From contig JASJCT010000093.1 in assembly GCA_030065855.1 (NCBI GenBank), positions 1 to 35,433 of the forward strand: a stretch of DNA of 35,433 bases, in the 5' to 3' direction. Made by a program: the position numbers and the translations under genes. The number at the start of each line of letters is the position of its first letter. Position 1 is the first letter of the stretch. Shown here one piece after another: positions 33,964 through 35,433 of this stretch. Source of the stretch: Myxococcota bacterium. GTDB lineage: Bacteria; Myxococcota_A; Polyangia; JAAYKL01. The notes beneath the pieces were generated by a model that saw nothing but the letters and a program-made list of their open reading frames with translations, was not told the DNA's origin and did not search any database.

Positions 33964-34638
33964 TCAGCGCTTCTTGCGCCCCCTTTTTTCCCCGATATGT
34001 GCGAGGTCGTATCGATCCAAAATAATGCGTATATGCTCGGCTGTGATGGGTGGTGAGTGTCCCTGCAATCGCCTCACCAATCCCGCGAGCTTTGCATGCG
34101 GATACCGAATGAGCGTGAGCAATACTTCAATGATGATGGTATCTGTGATCTCTGCGTGTGCCTTTTGCACAACAAGCTGCTCTCGACGTTTTGCGAGTTG
34201 GGCCTCCCGTACGGTATCGTCGGTATGTAGATAAACATAGAACCCCGCCGGTGATTCCCGACAGATCTCTGCCTTGTGCCATAACTCGAGGAGTGTATTT
34301 TGTACTCGCAGCTGAAGCATAAGCTGAAGCTCTCTGTGGGTGGCACCCGATGGTGCCTCATGAACCAGGCGCCGAACGGTATCCTTGAGGCTCCCATCGA
34401 CGGAAAAATGGATTCCCTTGATGCTACACAATCCCAAGCGGTCGAAACGCATAGGGTCATACAAAGTGTAATAGCGTCCGTTGTGGTCATAGCTGCGGCG
34501 GTAGGGAACAAGCTTGAGATACCGGAATGCCGTCTGTATCGACACATCCCCAAGCGCCCGCCGAATGGTAGGAAGGTCAACTATCGTCTGTTTTTGCAGT
34601 AGATCCGTGAGTTTTTCTGGAGACCGGGCTGTCTGCAT
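33964..34638 (-). CDS. Insertion-element accessory protein (helper)
   Basis: A 224-residue protein encoded directly upstream of the transposase. It is rich in helix-turn-helix-like segments (LPTIRRALGDVSIQTAFRYL, THRELQLMLQLRVQNTLLEL, ITAEHIRIILDRYDLAHI) and ends in a basic GEKRGRKKR tail. No catalytic motif is seen; DNA binding as a transposition helper is inference. The ATG at 34638 is preceded by GGAGG at 4 nt spacing, so the longer frame starting at 34740 is not used. Its 3' end contains the tract GGGGAAAAAAGGGGG, and the transposase frame lies at -1, so frameshifting between the two is conceivable. Confidence 0.72.
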   Translation of the reverse strand: MQTARSPEKLTDLLQKQTIVDLPTIRRALGDVSIQTAFRYLKLVPYRRSYDHNGRYYTLYDPMRFDRLGLCSIKGIHFSVDGSLKDTVRRLVHEAPSGATHRELQLMLQLRVQNTLLELWHKAEICRESPAGFYVYLHTDDTVREAQLAKRREQLVVQKAHAEITDTIIIEVLLTLIRYPHAKLAGLVRRLQGHSPPITAEHIRIILDRYDLAHIGEKRGRKKR

Positions 34639-34807
34639 GGAACCTCCATGTGCTAGTGTTAGGACTAAATCCATCCACCAAAGCATAACTCTATCATGTT
34701 GAGAGTCGGATCTGCAAATATTGTGGCGAAAATCGCCCAAATTGGCTCATTTAGGCGATGATACTGATAGGGTAAGGACTATCCTCTGGTCTCTTTTCTG
34801 TATGATT

Positions 34808-35170
34808 TCAAACTATTACAGATCTGCAACCGAATCCTGACGCGGTAGTCCACTCGGCGAGGTGTCTGCTGATTTCATCAACGAATACAAACACTTCCAG
34901 GTCCACTAACTTTCGCGCCGCAAATTCATCAAGTCTACGAAATGGATGCCCGGGGCCATGCTGTTCACTGCCGTGTTCTTCTCGAACAAGACTGCTCCTC
35001 AACCGATCCTCTCGGTCGTAATCCGGATTCCTACGACGCCATTGCTCGCAGTTCCTTCGCTGACGTTCTCTCTGGCACTGCGGAGCGCTACACACCTTCT
35101 GCCGATTACCCACCCGGCGATTCGGCCAGAACCATTTCCCACATATTTTGCACGGCCTCTTCTTGTACAT
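34808..35170 (-). CDS. Insertion-element small zinc-finger protein
   Basis: A 120-residue protein with an N-terminal zinc-binding motif: CKICGKWFWPN, then VCSAPQCQRERQRRNCEQW, followed by NPDYDRE. This head occurs in small proteins found next to transposases of this kind, probably binding element DNA. The C-terminal half contains LVDLEVFVFVDEISRHLAEW. It is the first clear gene of the element operon; 169 bp of non-coding, moderately AT-rich sequence separates it from the helper gene. Its precise role is unknown. Confidence 0.7.
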   Translation of the reverse strand: MYKKRPCKICGKWFWPNRRVGNRQKVCSAPQCQRERQRRNCEQWRRRNPDYDREDRLRSSLVREEHGSEQHGPGHPFRRLDEFAARKLVDLEVFVFVDEISRHLAEWTTASGFGCRSVIV

Positions 35171-35251
35171 TCCACCGTCTGAACCGACGGCTTAGACTTC
35201 ACGCAAATATTTGAACCAACACTGAATCGTAGTCCGATTCAATCGATCATT

Positions 35252-35413
35252 TTAAGTGAGTACTCCCCCTTCATTCTCAGTGAGCGTTGCAGGGCAGACC
35301 GTCGCCCACTCCCAATTGCTGTAGGGCAACACGGGATGACATAAAAGATGGTCAAAAGGCTCACCAGCAATGATAATGTTTAGCTCATTAGCATTGGTAA
35401 AATCCGTCTGCAT
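35252..35413 (-). CDS. Small ORF at the right edge
   Basis: A 53-residue frame begins MQTDFTNANELNIIIAGEPF and contains FDHLLCHPVLPYSNWEW, a sequence that looks protein-like rather than random. GGAGAGG lies just before the ATG at 35413. The frame is also open to the end of the window, so it could be the 3' end of a longer gene. It is co-directional with the element genes and may belong to them. No family was recognised. Confidence 0.5.
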   Translation of the reverse strand: MQTDFTNANELNIIIAGEPFDHLLCHPVLPYSNWEWATVCPATLTENEGGVLT

Positions 35414-35433
35414 TGCCTCTCCAGGTCGATGCT

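Larger units (their letters stand above)
32338..35433 (-). mobile_element. Multi-gene insertion element with DDE transposase, left end missing
   Basis: Minus-strand genes for a Zn-finger protein, a winged-helix-like helper and the DDE transposase (and perhaps the small gene at the right edge) form one transcriptional unit of an insertion element. The transposase 3' end and left terminus are missing at the Y1-element junction. The right terminus was not identified and may lie outside the window. Confidence 0.6.

Overview
The window looks like chromosomal DNA of a Gram-negative, delta-proteobacteria-like lineage; Myxococcota or Bradymonadota relatives are my best guess, at low confidence. The evidence is a BamD lipoprotein, an NtrC-type sigma-54 regulator, TrkA, CdaA/CdaR, and three exported proteins with very long Asp-Thr linkers behind the export signal. 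No rRNA, tRNA or CRISPR array was seen.

Layout. (1) 0-2.7 kb: a hairpin doublet, then a sigma-54 response regulator overlapping a membrane histidine kinase with His-rich outer loops. (2) 2.8-8.1 kb: an AT-rich CgeB-like glycosyltransferase on the plus strand, facing a minus-strand operon (membrane glycosyltransferase, GT2, GT4) that probably builds a surface glycan. (3) 8.3-10.9 kb: an Asp-Thr lipoprotein, a flavin reductase/VOC fusion and TcdA, whose 3' end runs into a large inverted repeat. (4) 10.9-14.5 kb: a minus-strand operon of a GAF coiled-coil protein, a CheY-like receiver, TrkA and a lipoprotein amidase. (5) 14.6-16.5 kb: a 2-hydroxyacid dehydrogenase and an exported peroxiredoxin whose peroxidatic position is an in-frame TGA followed by a SECIS-like hairpin, so very probably a selenoprotein. 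(6) 16.6-18.4 kb: BamD plus a TPR protein. (7) 18.5-26.4 kb: a co-directional plus-strand run of a secreted protein, PepF, a LarA-like protein, MutY, FolP, CdaA and CdaR. (8) 26.4-29.6 kb: a membrane glycosyltransferase fused to TPRs and the third Asp-Thr protein, both on the minus strand.

(9) 29.6-35.4 kb is a mobile-element scar. An exported PHP-domain gene carries an in-frame TAA and is then cut off at a 1.3 kb element encoding a Y1/REP-associated-type transposase. That element has perfect 16-bp terminal inverted repeats. Each end abuts a threefold tandem repeat of a different 12-13 bp sequence. On its other side it has replaced the C-terminus of a DDE-type transposase that belongs to a second, three-gene element (Zn-finger protein, helper, transposase).

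The two observations most worth pursuing are the selenocysteine peroxiredoxin on an Asp-Thr tether and the Y1-transposase element with triplicated flanks.
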